Assembly: GCA_945957335.1 (NCBI GenBank)
Contig: CAMFLJ010000131.1
Span: 1 to 9,552 of the forward strand
DNA length: 9,552 nt
Reading direction: 5' to 3'
From: an uncultured Actinomycetes bacterium
GTDB taxonomy: Bacteria > Actinomycetota > Acidimicrobiia > Acidimicrobiales > Acidimicrobilacustridaceae
Below are positions 1 through 6,140 of this stretch, piece by piece (the stretch's first letter is position 1; every line of letters starts with the position of its first letter). The notes beneath the pieces were generated by a model, which saw only the letters and a list, made by a program, of their open reading frames with translations, was not told the DNA's origin and did not search any database. The translations under genes were made by a program, and so were the position numbers.

Positions 1-66
1 GGTTCGAGCAGGTCCGACGGGGGTGGGAGCACCCGGCGGGCGTCTGGCCGTCCGCGCCTGCGGACG

Positions 67-1119
67 ATGGTGGTGACTGTAGTGAGCGTCCTGGTCGCGC
101 TCACGGCCCTCGGGGTCGCGCCGGCGTCGGCCCACGGCAACGACGGCGATCGAGGTGGTCGGGGCGACCACGGTGGTGGGAGGTGCCGGTCCACCGCGGT
201 CGGCGGCGACCAGACCATCACCGTCGACGGCGCGTCCGTGCTCGTGCACCTGCCGGCGGGCTACGACCGCGACCGGGTGCCCCTCGTGCTCGACCTCCAC
301 GGGTCGAGCTCGTCGGGTGCGGGCCAGATGGCCGGCGACGGCATCAGGGCGCTCTCCGACCGGGAGGGCTTCGCGGTGGTGGCCCCCGACGGGGCCGTGC
401 CGTTCAACCCCGCGCCGGGGTTCTCCGGCTTCGCCTGGAACATCCCCGGCGTGCCGCTGGTGGGCACCACGGTGTACCCGCCCGCCGGCACCCGTGACGA
501 CGTGCGGTTCCTGTCCCACGTCATCGACGGGGTGTCCTCGCTCGCCTGCATCGATGCCAGCCGCGTCTACGCCACCGGCGTGTCCGGCGGCGGCCGCATG
601 GCCTCGCAGCTGGCCTGCGACCTGCCCGACCGCATCGCCGCCATCGCGCCGATCTCGGGCGTCCGGTTCCCGCTGGCCGCCGACACCCCGCCGCACACGG
701 TCACGTGCTCGCCGGGTCGGGCCGTGCCGGTGATCGCCATCCACGGCGTGTGGGACCCGGTGAACGCCTTCGCCGACACCCCGCCGGCGGAGGCGGCGAC
801 GCTGCCGGCCAAGATCAACCCGCCGGTTCCGGGCTCGTCGTGGACCTACTCGGCGCAGACGGCCGTGCAGCGCTGGGCGGCCAACAACGGTTGCCGTCCC
901 ACGCCGAAGGTGCGGGCCGAGACCCCGAACATCGACGTCGTCAGCTATCGCGGCTGCCGGGCCGACGGTGACGTCGTGCTGTACGAGGTGAAGAACAGCG
1001 GCCACGCGTCGCCGGGGCACGGCAACCCGGCTCTCGACTTCCTGCTGAACCCGACCAACAACGAGGTCGACGGCACGGTGGTGGCGTGGCAGTTCCTCGA
1101 GGCGCATCGCCTCAAGTAG
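67..1119 (+). CDS. Secreted PHB-depolymerase / feruloyl-esterase-like alpha/beta hydrolase (LpqC-like)
   Basis: Probable exported esterase of the polyhydroxybutyrate depolymerase/feruloyl esterase group, hydrolysing ester bonds in extracellular polymers or aryl esters. Numbered from the ATG at 67, residues 4-22 are a hydrophobic signal segment ending in an ASA-type cleavage site. Residues 23-40 are a Gly/His/Asp-rich linker. The fold then shows an oxyanion-hole LHGSSSSG (77-84), the nucleophile elbow GVSGGG with Ser173, Asp230 in HGVWDP and His313 in SGH, which together form a plausible Ser-Asp-His triad. Six cysteines (40, 161, 184, 214, 276, 297) suit disulfides in an exported enzyme. The start is uncertain: the frame is open to the window edge, there is no ribosome site before 67, and the signal would lack a positive n-region, whereas upstream codons encode several arginines. 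The gene may therefore begin outside the window. Substrate is unknown. It converges on the deacetylase gene. Confidence 0.85.
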   Translation: MVVTVVSVLVALTALGVAPASAHGNDGDRGGRGDHGGGRCRSTAVGGDQTITVDGASVLVHLPAGYDRDRVPLVLDLHGSSSSGAGQMAGDGIRALSDREGFAVVAPDGAVPFNPAPGFSGFAWNIPGVPLVGTTVYPPAGTRDDVRFLSHVIDGVSSLACIDASRVYATGVSGGGRMASQLACDLPDRIAAIAPISGVRFPLAADTPPHTVTCSPGRAVPVIAIHGVWDPVNAFADTPPAEAATLPAKINPPVPGSSWTYSAQTAVQRWAANNGCRPTPKVRAETPNIDVVSYRGCRADGDVVLYEVKNSGHASPGHGNPALDFLLNPTNNEVDGTVVAWQFLEAHRLK

Positions 1120-1132
1120 CCGAGGTGCCGGC

Positions 1133-1160
1133 GGGGTGGCTCCGGAGGCGGAGCCGCCCC
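1133..1160. terminator. 12-bp hairpin between convergent genes
   Basis: Arms 1133-1144 and 1149-1160 pair over 12 positions around a 4-nt loop (GAGG). The single non-Watson-Crick position, 1137/1156, is a U-G wobble in the plus-strand transcript and an A-C mismatch in the minus transcript. The hairpin lies 14 nt after the esterase stop and touches the end of the deacetylase gene. It probably terminates mainly the plus-strand transcript and may serve both. There is no U-tract, as is common in GC-rich actinobacteria. Confidence 0.7.
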
Positions 1161-1161
1161 G

Positions 1162-1998
1162 TCAGGCGCCGGCGCGCTGGAGCTCTCGCAGCTCGCGGTA
1201 GCCGATGAGGGTGACGCCGGAGCGCTCGAGCATGGCCCGGGTCTGCGAGTCGTGGCACACCACGTGGAGGTCGTCGACCCGCGCCGCCCAGTCGGGGGTG
1301 AGGGCCCGCAGCTCGGGGGTGTCGGCCGCGGGGTGCACGTAGAGCTCGGTCACGCCCGGGGCCAGGTCGAACAGCGCCTTCTCGATGTGGCGACGGCTGC
1401 CCACGCCGTTCACGTAGACGAAGTGGTCGGGGAAGACCACGCCCTCCTCGGCAGCCAGGCGACGGAACGGGAACCCGATGGTGCGCTCGGTGGAGGCACC
1501 CGAGAGCCGGACCGGCAGGCCGAACTCGACTGCCATGTCGAGGTAGACGTCGAAGAACTCGGGGCGCAGCTGCAGGGCGCCCATGTGCGAGTCGAGGTGG
1601 CTGACGTCGAAGCCCCAGAGGATCGCCCGCTCGATCTGGGCCCGGCACTCGCGCCGGACCTCGTCGAGGTCGGCGTGGTCCCACAGGTCCTCGAGGGTGC
1701 GCGGGAACCCGCCGTCGCCGTCGAGGAGCGAGGGCGAGTGGGTGGAAGGCCCCCAGCGGTAGCGCTCGAGCTCGGCGTTGAGGGTGAGGTGCACCCCGAT
1801 GTCCTCGCCCATGTAGGAGGCGGCGGCCTCGCGGGCCCAGGGGCACGGCACCATCAGCGTGGCGCTGGTGGCCACGCCCTGGCGCAGGGCCTCGTAGGTG
1901 CCCGAGTTCGACGCCTGTGACAGGCCGAGGTCGTCGCAGTTGAGGATGACCAACCGGGCGTCGGGAGCGTGGCCCAGGCGTTCGGCGAGCGTCGTCAC
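1162..1998 (-). CDS. YdjC/ChbG-HpnK family carbohydrate deacetylase
   Basis: Probable metal-dependent carbohydrate deacetylase of the YdjC family, which removes acetyl groups from N-acetylated sugars. Numbered from the GTG at 1998 (278 aa, a normal length), the family signatures are NCDDLGLS with Asp22-Asp23 near the N-terminus, GVHLTL with His70, HLDSHMG with His134 and His138, and a late YVHP motif with His222. These supply the expected metal-binding and catalytic Asp/His set. There is no signal peptide, so it should be cytoplasmic. I chose 1998 over the upstream in-frame GTG at 2019 because a TACGGT box sits 7 nt before 1998, a leaderless pattern seen at other genes here, and because the family normally begins close to the NxDD motif. 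It follows the nuclease gene by 36 nt and could also be co-transcribed with it. The physiological substrate cannot be told from sequence. Confidence 0.88.
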   Translation of the reverse strand: MTTLAERLGHAPDARLVILNCDDLGLSQASNSGTYEALRQGVATSATLMVPCPWAREAAASYMGEDIGVHLTLNAELERYRWGPSTHSPSLLDGDGGFPRTLEDLWDHADLDEVRRECRAQIERAILWGFDVSHLDSHMGALQLRPEFFDVYLDMAVEFGLPVRLSGASTERTIGFPFRRLAAEEGVVFPDHFVYVNGVGSRRHIEKALFDLAPGVTELYVHPAADTPELRALTPDWAARVDDLHVVCHDSQTRAMLERSGVTLIGYRELRELQRAGA

Positions 1999-2005
1999 GC
2001 CCGGA

Positions 2006-2011
2006 ACCGTA
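2006..2011 (-). promoter_or_regulatory. Possible -10 box of leaderless deacetylase transcript
   Basis: TACGGT on the minus strand matches the actinobacterial TANNNT -10 consensus and is separated by 7 nt from the GTG at 1998. Transcription would then begin at or next to the start codon. There is no Shine-Dalgarno sequence here. No clear -35 was seen, and the box overlaps the alternative GTG start at 2019. Confidence 0.45.
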
Positions 2012-2034
2012 CCGCCCACTGCCCGGCATGCGGC

Positions 2035-2640
2035 TCAGGCGGGGCGTCCGGGGCCTCCGCAGGCCTGCCACAGCCCCCGTTGCTCGCGCCGCGCCTCGGC
2101 CACGGCGGCGCTCAGCTCGGCGGTGTGGGCGACGTTGGGTGGATAGGTGAGCAGGTCGGCGTAGCCCCCGCGCGCGAGGTCGAGGTTGACGAACACGCCG
2201 TCGGATGCCCGGTACACGTAGGCGAGCAGCCGGTCGTAGCGGTCCCGCCGCTCGACGTCGGGCTCGAGGCGCACCTCGGTGCCCGGTGGCAGCAGCTCCG
2301 CGCTGTGGGCGCTGGCCTCGGCGCCGAAGCACTGCACCGGCTTGCGGGGATCCTTCGTCTCGGGCGTGTCGATGCCGAGCAGCCGCACCTTCTCCGTGCG
2401 GCCCTTGAGCTCGACCTCGATGGTGTCGCCGTCGACGACCTTCGCCACCGCCACCGTGGCGCTCGCTGGAGACGAGGGCGGGTTCCCGGTGCCGCAGTCC
2501 CAGCAGCGGCCGTCGTTGCGGAGCTCGTCGACGAGCCAGATCGAGCCACCGACGAGGGCGGCGCCGACGAGCAGCGCGAGGCCGACGACCGTGGCGGTGA
2601 TCACCCGGCGCTCGCCGCGTGTGAGTGGGACCTTCGACAT
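2035..2640 (-). CDS. Membrane-anchored thermonuclease-like (SNase-fold) protein
   Basis: Staphylococcal-nuclease-family protein, 201 aa, predicted to sit outside the membrane on an N-terminal anchor and cleave DNA/RNA in a Ca2+-dependent way. Residues 1-12 are short and basic, 14-37 form one hydrophobic segment, and 41-60 are a linker containing a CWDC pair (Cys46, Cys49). The SNase domain spans about 62-195, with VVDGDTI (Asp72), VRLLGIDTPE (Arg86, Asp91, Glu94) and DRYDRLLAYVY (Arg137). These match the Arg-Glu-Arg catalytic set and calcium-binding Asp residues of the family, so it should be active. Cys104 and Cys194 could form a disulfide. The ATG is supported by a GAGGAG ribosome site 8 nt upstream. 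A nutritional or DNA-processing role is possible, but nothing nearby settles it. Confidence 0.9.
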   Translation of the reverse strand: MSKVPLTRGERRVITATVVGLALLVGAALVGGSIWLVDELRNDGRCWDCGTGNPPSSPASATVAVAKVVDGDTIEVELKGRTEKVRLLGIDTPETKDPRKPVQCFGAEASAHSAELLPPGTEVRLEPDVERRDRYDRLLAYVYRASDGVFVNLDLARGGYADLLTYPPNVAHTAELSAAVAEARREQRGLWQACGGPGRPA

Positions 2641-2648
2641 CTGCGTTG

Positions 2649-2654
2649 CTCCTC
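2649..2654 (-). promoter_or_regulatory. Shine-Dalgarno of the nuclease gene
   Basis: GAGGAG on the minus strand, 8 nt before the ATG at 2640. It fixes the nuclease start and contrasts with the several genes here that have none. Confidence 0.7.
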
Positions 2655-2721
2655 GGTGGGGCCATCCGGTGGTCGCGGGTGCGACGAGGGGGACGGCTGC
2701 CGGAGCAGCGAGACGGGACGC

Positions 2722-2727
2722 ACCCTA
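2722..2727 (-). promoter_or_regulatory. Possible -10 box for the nuclease gene
   Basis: TAGGGT on the minus strand fits TANNNT and lies in the 170-nt space between the thiolase terminator and the nuclease start. It would give a 5' leader of about 75 nt. It overlaps a small inverted repeat (GCACCC at 2720-2725, GGGTGC at 2734-2739). No good -35 is visible, so this is tentative. Confidence 0.25.
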
Positions 2728-2750
2728 GCGAGGGGGTGCGACAGCGCGGA

Positions 2751-2777
2751 AGGGCCCCGGCGCTCGGCCGGGGCCCT
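2751..2777 (-). terminator. GC-rich hairpin terminator of the thiolase gene
   Basis: Perfect 11-bp inverted repeat: AGGGCCCCGGC at 2751-2761 and its complement at 2767-2777, with a 5-nt loop. It starts 33 nt past the thiolase stop codon on the minus strand. It has almost no U-tract, only a short CCCTT run. The position directly after the thiolase gene and before the nuclease leader supports a terminator and argues for separate transcription of the two. Confidence 0.75.
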
Positions 2778-2810
2778 CGGAGGTCCGGTCGGCCGGGTGG
2801 CCGCCGCGGC

Positions 2811-4004
2811 TCAGATGCGCTCGATGAGCGTGCCGGTGCCCAGGCCGCCACCGCAGCACATCGAGACGATGGCCCTGTTGCCACCGCTGCGCTGCAGCTC
2901 GTGCACGGCCTTGGTGATCAGGATCGAGCCGGTGCCGCCGAGCGGGTGGCCCAGGGCGATGGCGCCGCCGTTGGGGTTGGTGCGCTCGAGGTCGGCGCCG
3001 GTCTCCTTGGCCCACGCGAGCACGACCGAGGCGAAGGCCTCGTTGATCTCGAACACGTCGATGTCGTCGATGGTGAGGTCGTTGCGGGCGAGCAGGTGCT
3101 TGGTGGCGTCGATGGGGCCGGTGAGCATGAGCACCGGGTCGACGCCGACGAGGCAGGTGTCGACGATGCGGGCGATCGGGGTGGCGCCGAGCTCCGCGGC
3201 CTTCGCGGCGGTCATCATCAGCACGGCCGCGGCGCCGTCGGAGATCTGCGAGGAGGTGCCGGCGGTGTGCACGCCGTCGTCGCCGACGACGGGCTTGAGG
3301 TTGGCGAGCGACTCGGGGGTGGTGTCGCGCAGGCCCTCGTCGCGGGCCACGAGGTGGGTGGTGCCGGTGGGCTTGCCGTCGTCGCCGAGGTCGGGGGCGT
3401 CGACGGGCACGACCTGGGTGCCGAAGCGGTCCTCGGCCCAGGCCTGGGCACCCCGGGCCTGGGAGGCGGCGCCGAAGGCGTCGGTGTCGGCGCGGGTCAC
3501 GCCCCACTTCTTGGCGATGCGCTCGGCGCCCTCGAACTGGCTCGTGTACTCGTAGCGGGGGAAGTAGGTGCGCGGCACCGGCACGCCGAGGTCGAGGGGG
3601 CGGGCGACGTTCGAGCCGATCGGCACCCGGCTCATGTTCTCGACGCCGCAGGCCACGGCCACGTCGATGACGCCCGAGGCGACGAGCGCGTAGGCGACGT
3701 CGGCCGCCTGCTGGCTCGAGCCGCACTGGGCGTCGATGGTGCTGGCGGCCACCTCGAGGGGCAGGCCGGCGGCGAGCCAGGCCGTGCGGGTGACGTTGAA
3801 CGCCTGCATGCCGATCTGGTCGACGCAGCCGCCCACGACCTGGCCGACCTCGGCCGGATCGACGCCGGTGCGCTCGAACAGCGCCGCCAGGGGCACGCCG
3901 AGCAGATCGGCGGAGTGCATGGTGGACAGGCCGCCGTTGCGGCGCCCCACGGGCGTCCGGACGGCATCGACGATCACGACGTCATTCACAGCGGAGTCAC
4001 GCAT
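2811..4004 (-). CDS. Thiolase (acetyl-CoA acyltransferase), FadA5-like
   Basis: Complete 397-aa thiolase that cleaves a beta-ketoacyl-CoA with CoA (or runs the reverse condensation) in lipid beta-oxidation. The key residues are present: nucleophile Cys94 in DAQCGSSQQA, NEAFA at 321-325, His353 in GGAIALGHP, and Cys383 in CCGGGLG near the C-terminus. From memory, long stretches (GGCVDQIG, AERIAKKWG, HTAGTSSQISDGAAAVL and the ending TGTLIERI) resemble mycobacterial steroid thiolase FadA5 more than biosynthetic PhaA-type enzymes. A degradative role on bulky acyl-CoAs is therefore likely but unproven. The ATG at 4004 has no Shine-Dalgarno site; a TAGGCT box lies 6 nt upstream, suggesting a leaderless transcript. 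A GTG at 3989 is an alternative start. The small gene at 4056-4262 lies just upstream on the same strand. Confidence 0.95.
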   Translation of the reverse strand: MRDSAVNDVVIVDAVRTPVGRRNGGLSTMHSADLLGVPLAALFERTGVDPAEVGQVVGGCVDQIGMQAFNVTRTAWLAAGLPLEVAASTIDAQCGSSQQAADVAYALVASGVIDVAVACGVENMSRVPIGSNVARPLDLGVPVPRTYFPRYEYTSQFEGAERIAKKWGVTRADTDAFGAASQARGAQAWAEDRFGTQVVPVDAPDLGDDGKPTGTTHLVARDEGLRDTTPESLANLKPVVGDDGVHTAGTSSQISDGAAAVLMMTAAKAAELGATPIARIVDTCLVGVDPVLMLTGPIDATKHLLARNDLTIDDIDVFEINEAFASVVLAWAKETGADLERTNPNGGAIALGHPLGGTGSILITKAVHELQRSGGNRAIVSMCCGGGLGTGTLIERI

Positions 4005-4010
4005 GGGGCG

Positions 4011-4016
4011 AGCCTA
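4011..4016 (-). promoter_or_regulatory. Possible -10 box of leaderless thiolase transcript
   Basis: TAGGCT on the minus strand fits TANNNT and is followed by 6 nt and then the ATG at 4004. It is embedded in the perfect 8-bp palindrome GCCTAGGC (4012-4019). No ribosome site is present. If used, the thiolase is transcribed apart from the small gene upstream. Confidence 0.45.
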
Positions 4017-4055
4017 GGCCCGGCGGTGCCGGACGCCCCAGAAGCTGACGGGGTG

Positions 4056-4262
4056 TCAGGCGGCGGTGGTGTGGTGGTCGGCGGGGAGGGGCCGGCGGGC
4101 GTTGCGGAGCGCCTCGCGGGCCTGGGAGATGCCGACCTTGCCCCGCGCTCGGGCGGTGTCGTCGATGCGCCACTGGGCGGGCGCCTCGGCAGGATCGGCG
4201 CCCGAGGTGGGGTCGTCGGCCACGGCGGCCGGGCGGGGGATGAGTCGCAGCTGTGGGTCCAT
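4056..4262 (-). CDS. Small conserved-looking actinobacterial protein, function unknown
   Basis: A 68-aa protein starting at the ATG at 4262, supported by a GGGGAG ribosome site 9 nt upstream (4272-4277). Residues 1-27 are a variable, Pro/Ala/Asp-rich lead. The core at about 30-57 (QWRIDDTARARGKVGISQAREAL in two parts: WRIDD, then an Arg/Gly/Ala helix) is amphipathic and basic, and the protein ends in a His/Thr-rich tail. I recall similar short proteins with a W-R-[IL]-D and G-x-x-ARxAL core in actinobacteria, without an assigned function. There are no Cys and no membrane segment. It sits between the thiolase and the divergent thioesterase and shares the control region containing the dyad at 4291-4328. 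A nucleic-acid- or protein-binding role is only a guess. Confidence 0.7.
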   Translation of the reverse strand: MDPQLRLIPRPAAVADDPTSGADPAEAPAQWRIDDTARARGKVGISQAREALRNARRPLPADHHTTAA

Positions 4263-4290
4263 GGGTCCAGTCTCCCCAGGGGGTGTGACA

Positions 4291-4328
4291 GTGCTTCCAG
4301 CAGGGGCAACACCGTGCCCCTGGAACAC
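4291..4328. promoter_or_regulatory. Dyad-symmetric candidate operator in divergent control region
   Basis: The core is a perfect 8-bp inverted repeat, CAGGGGCA (4301-4308) and TGCCCCTG (4315-4322), with a 6-nt spacer. The symmetry extends outward: GTGCTTCCA on the left (4291-4299) mirrors TGGAACAC on the right (4321-4328), apart from a short bulge. It lies between divergent starts at 4262 and 4360, where the -35 of the thioesterase promoter would fall (its -10 is 4346-4351). A repressor or activator site is the likeliest reading. No regulator gene is in the window. Confidence 0.45.
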
Positions 4329-4345
4329 CTTCCCGGGGCTGGCCC

Positions 4346-4351
4346 TACGAT
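4346..4351 (+). promoter_or_regulatory. -10 box of leaderless thioesterase-oxidoreductase operon
   Basis: TACGAT is followed by 8 nt and then the GTG at 4360. It matches TANNNT well and no Shine-Dalgarno precedes the GTG, so the transcript probably begins at or close to the start codon. The -35 is weak and falls inside the right arm of the dyad at 4291-4328. Confidence 0.55.
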
Positions 4352-4359
4352 GCGCCGCC

Positions 4360-5142
4360 GTGGACGCACGCCAGTGGCTGGGGCTCCAGCCGACCCACAA
4401 CCCGATGCGCTGGTACCTGCCGGTCACCCCCGGCATCTGCAGCGGCCTGGGCACCCTCTTCGGCGGATGCGGCCTGGGTGCCTCGATCGACGTGCTCGAG
4501 CGGGTCACCGGCCGGCCCGTGGTGTGGGCGTGCGCCCAGTACCTCAACTACACGCGGCCGCCGTCGGTGGTCGACCTCGACGTGCACATCGGAGCCGAGG
4601 GCCGCACGACCACCCAGGCCCGGGTCCTGGGGTCGGTGGGGGCCACCGAGATCTTCACGGTGAACGCCGCGCTCGGCAGCCGCGACCTGCCCGAGGCCGC
4701 CGGCCAGTGGATCTCGCCGCCCGACGTGCCCGGCCCCGACGAGTGCCCTCCCCGCGAGCTGCGCTTCGACGTGGGCGACACCATCGCCAGCCGCCTCGAG
4801 CAGCGCATGGCCATCGAGGCGCCGGGCACGGGCCACACCGCGGTCTGGACCCGCATGCCCGACCTGCTCGAGGTCTCGGCCGCGTCCCTCGCCGTGCTGG
4901 GCGACTACGTGCCGATGGGGCTCGGCCAGGCGGTCCCCACCGAGATCAACTCGAACAGCCTCGACAACACCCTGCGCGTCGCCGACCTCGTGCAGACCGA
5001 CTGGGTGCTCGTCGACATCCGCATCGAGGCCGTCGCCCGAGGGTTCGGGCACGGCCACCTCTACCTGTGGGCACAGGACGGCACGCTGCTCGGCACCGCC
5101 AGCCAGTCGGCCATGGTCCGCCCGTGGAAATGGGAGAAGTGA
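4360..5142 (+). CDS. Acyl-CoA thioesterase, TesB-like double hot-dog
   Basis: A 260-aa thioesterase that hydrolyses acyl-CoA to free acid and CoA in the cytoplasm. The first hot-dog repeat (about 20-115) includes the Gly-rich LFGGCGLGASIDVLE helix. The second (about 130-255) carries SLDNTLR (201-205 region, Asp202), equivalent to SLDHTIR of TesB, then DWVLVDIRIEAVARGFG and a final DGTLLGTASQSAMVR with Gln249. Asp202 and Gln249 match the expected catalytic positions. The start is the GTG at 4360, because the open frame upstream (to 4066) runs through the divergent control region and the TACGAT box is correctly placed. The stop overlaps the next gene as TGATG, so the two are translationally coupled. 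It may release CoA or regulate acyl-CoA pools for the adjacent oxidoreductase, but its chain-length preference is unknown. Confidence 0.88.
   Translation: MDARQWLGLQPTHNPMRWYLPVTPGICSGLGTLFGGCGLGASIDVLERVTGRPVVWACAQYLNYTRPPSVVDLDVHIGAEGRTTTQARVLGSVGATEIFTVNAALGSRDLPEAAGQWISPPDVPGPDECPPRELRFDVGDTIASRLEQRMAIEAPGTGHTAVWTRMPDLLEVSAASLAVLGDYVPMGLGQAVPTEINSNSLDNTLRVADLVQTDWVLVDIRIEAVARGFGHGHLYLWAQDGTLLGTASQSAMVRPWKWEK
5133..5139 (+). promoter_or_regulatory. Shine-Dalgarno of coupled oxidoreductase gene
   Basis: GGAGAAG lies inside the last codons of the thioesterase, 2 nt (core GGAG 5 nt) before the ATG at 5142. It supports that start in an otherwise long open frame. Confidence 0.6.
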
Positions 5143-6119
5143 TGGCTCCGCACACCGGCTTCGGGATCACCATCCCCTTCGACAAGGTGCCGCTGCACGA
5201 GCAGCGCGAGTGGATCGAGGAGCTGCCCGGCCTCGGCTACACCGACGTGTGGTCGATGGAGGCCGACGGCACCGACGCCTTCACGCCCCTGGCCCTCACG
5301 TCGGTGTGGGCGCCGCAGCTGCGCCTCGGCACCGCCATCGTGCCGGCCTACACCCGCGGACCGGCCCTGATCGCCCAGAGCGTCGGCACCCTCGCCCAGG
5401 CCGCGCCCGGCCGCTTCGTCCTGGGCCTCGGCGCCTCGTCGAACATCATCGTCGAGCGCTGGAACGGCATGGAGTTCGACGAGCCCTACAAGCGGGTGCG
5501 CGACGTCGTGCGCTTCCTCCGCCTGGCCCTCACCGGCGAGAAGGTCACCGAGGAGTTCGACACGTTCTCGATCCGGGGCTTCCGCCTGGGCGCGGGCGCG
5601 GTGCCCCAGCAGCCCGTGCCGATCCTGGTCGCGGCGCTGCGCGAGGGCATGCTGCGCCTCGCCGGCCGCGAGGGCGACGGCGCCATCGTCAACTGGCTCA
5701 GCGCCGACGACGTCGCCACCGTCGCCCCGATCGTGCACTCGCAGGGCCCGGACAAGGAGATCGTCGCCCGCATCTTCGTGGCGCCCTCCGAGGACACCGA
5801 CACCGTGCGGGCCCAGGCCCGCTTCGCCATCGCCGCCTACGTGAACGTGCCGGTCTACAAGGCGTTCCACCAGTGGCTCGGCCGCGGCGACGTGCTGGGC
5901 CCCGTGTGGGAGGCGTGGGACGCGGGCGACCGCGCCGCCGCCCTCCAGGCCATCCCCGACGAGGTCGTCGACGACCTCGTGGTGCACGGCTCCTACGAGC
6001 AGTGCCGGGCCCACGTGCAGCGCTACGTCGACAACGGCGTCACCACGCCGGCCATGGCCATCCTGCCGCTGGCCGACGTGAACGTGCGCGAGGCCGTGCG
6101 CGAGCTCGCGCCCCGCTGA
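5142..6119 (+). CDS. LLM-class F420-dependent oxidoreductase (paralog 1)
   Basis: A 325-aa TIM-barrel oxidoreductase of the bacterial luciferase-like superfamily, F420-type branch, probably transferring hydride to or from an organic substrate. The visible features are an N-terminal GFGITIP strand, a WSMEADG segment (37-43), RLGTAIVP (61-68), RFVLGLGASS (91-100) followed by ERWNG, GEKV (132-135), PILVAALREGMLRLAGREGDG (159-180 region) and a C-terminal helix-rich part. The cofactor is inferred from family resemblance; FMN use cannot be excluded. The ATG overlaps the thioesterase stop by one base and has its own ribosome site, so the two form an operon. It is clearly paralogous to the gene at 7803-8795. 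It converges on the dioxygenase gene with only 21 nt between stop codons and no hairpin there. Confidence 0.9.
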   Translation: MAPHTGFGITIPFDKVPLHEQREWIEELPGLGYTDVWSMEADGTDAFTPLALTSVWAPQLRLGTAIVPAYTRGPALIAQSVGTLAQAAPGRFVLGLGASSNIIVERWNGMEFDEPYKRVRDVVRFLRLALTGEKVTEEFDTFSIRGFRLGAGAVPQQPVPILVAALREGMLRLAGREGDGAIVNWLSADDVATVAPIVHSQGPDKEIVARIFVAPSEDTDTVRAQARFAIAAYVNVPVYKAFHQWLGRGDVLGPVWEAWDAGDRAAALQAIPDEVVDDLVVHGSYEQCRAHVQRYVDNGVTTPAMAILPLADVNVREAVRELAPR

Positions 6120-6140
6120 GCCGGCGGACCGGCGGGACCG

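Noticed and set aside
1112..2884. 590-codon minus-strand frame across nuclease and deacetylase
   Set aside because: Arg/Pro/Ala-rich shadow with no motifs. The nuclease and deacetylase in other frames have complete catalytic signatures.
4032..4057. Imperfect hairpin (8-bp arms, 10-nt loop) at the end of the 68-aa gene
   Set aside because: In the minus-strand transcript it has an A-C mismatch and overlaps the stop codon. It is too weak to call a terminator.
4066..4359. Upstream extension of the thioesterase frame
   Set aside because: It crosses the small gene on the other strand and the dyad control region. The GTG at 4360 is well placed after TACGAT and matches where the family begins.
2625..5141. 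Very long plus-strand open frame continuing into the oxidoreductase gene
   Set aside because: It runs antisense through the thiolase with low-complexity Gly/Ala/Arg/Val composition and no family motif. This is a GC-rich shadow frame; only 5142-6119 is real.
6120..6140. Possible terminator between convergent oxidoreductase and PhyH genes
   Set aside because: The 21-nt gap holds only a CCGGCGG direct repeat and no stable inverted repeat.
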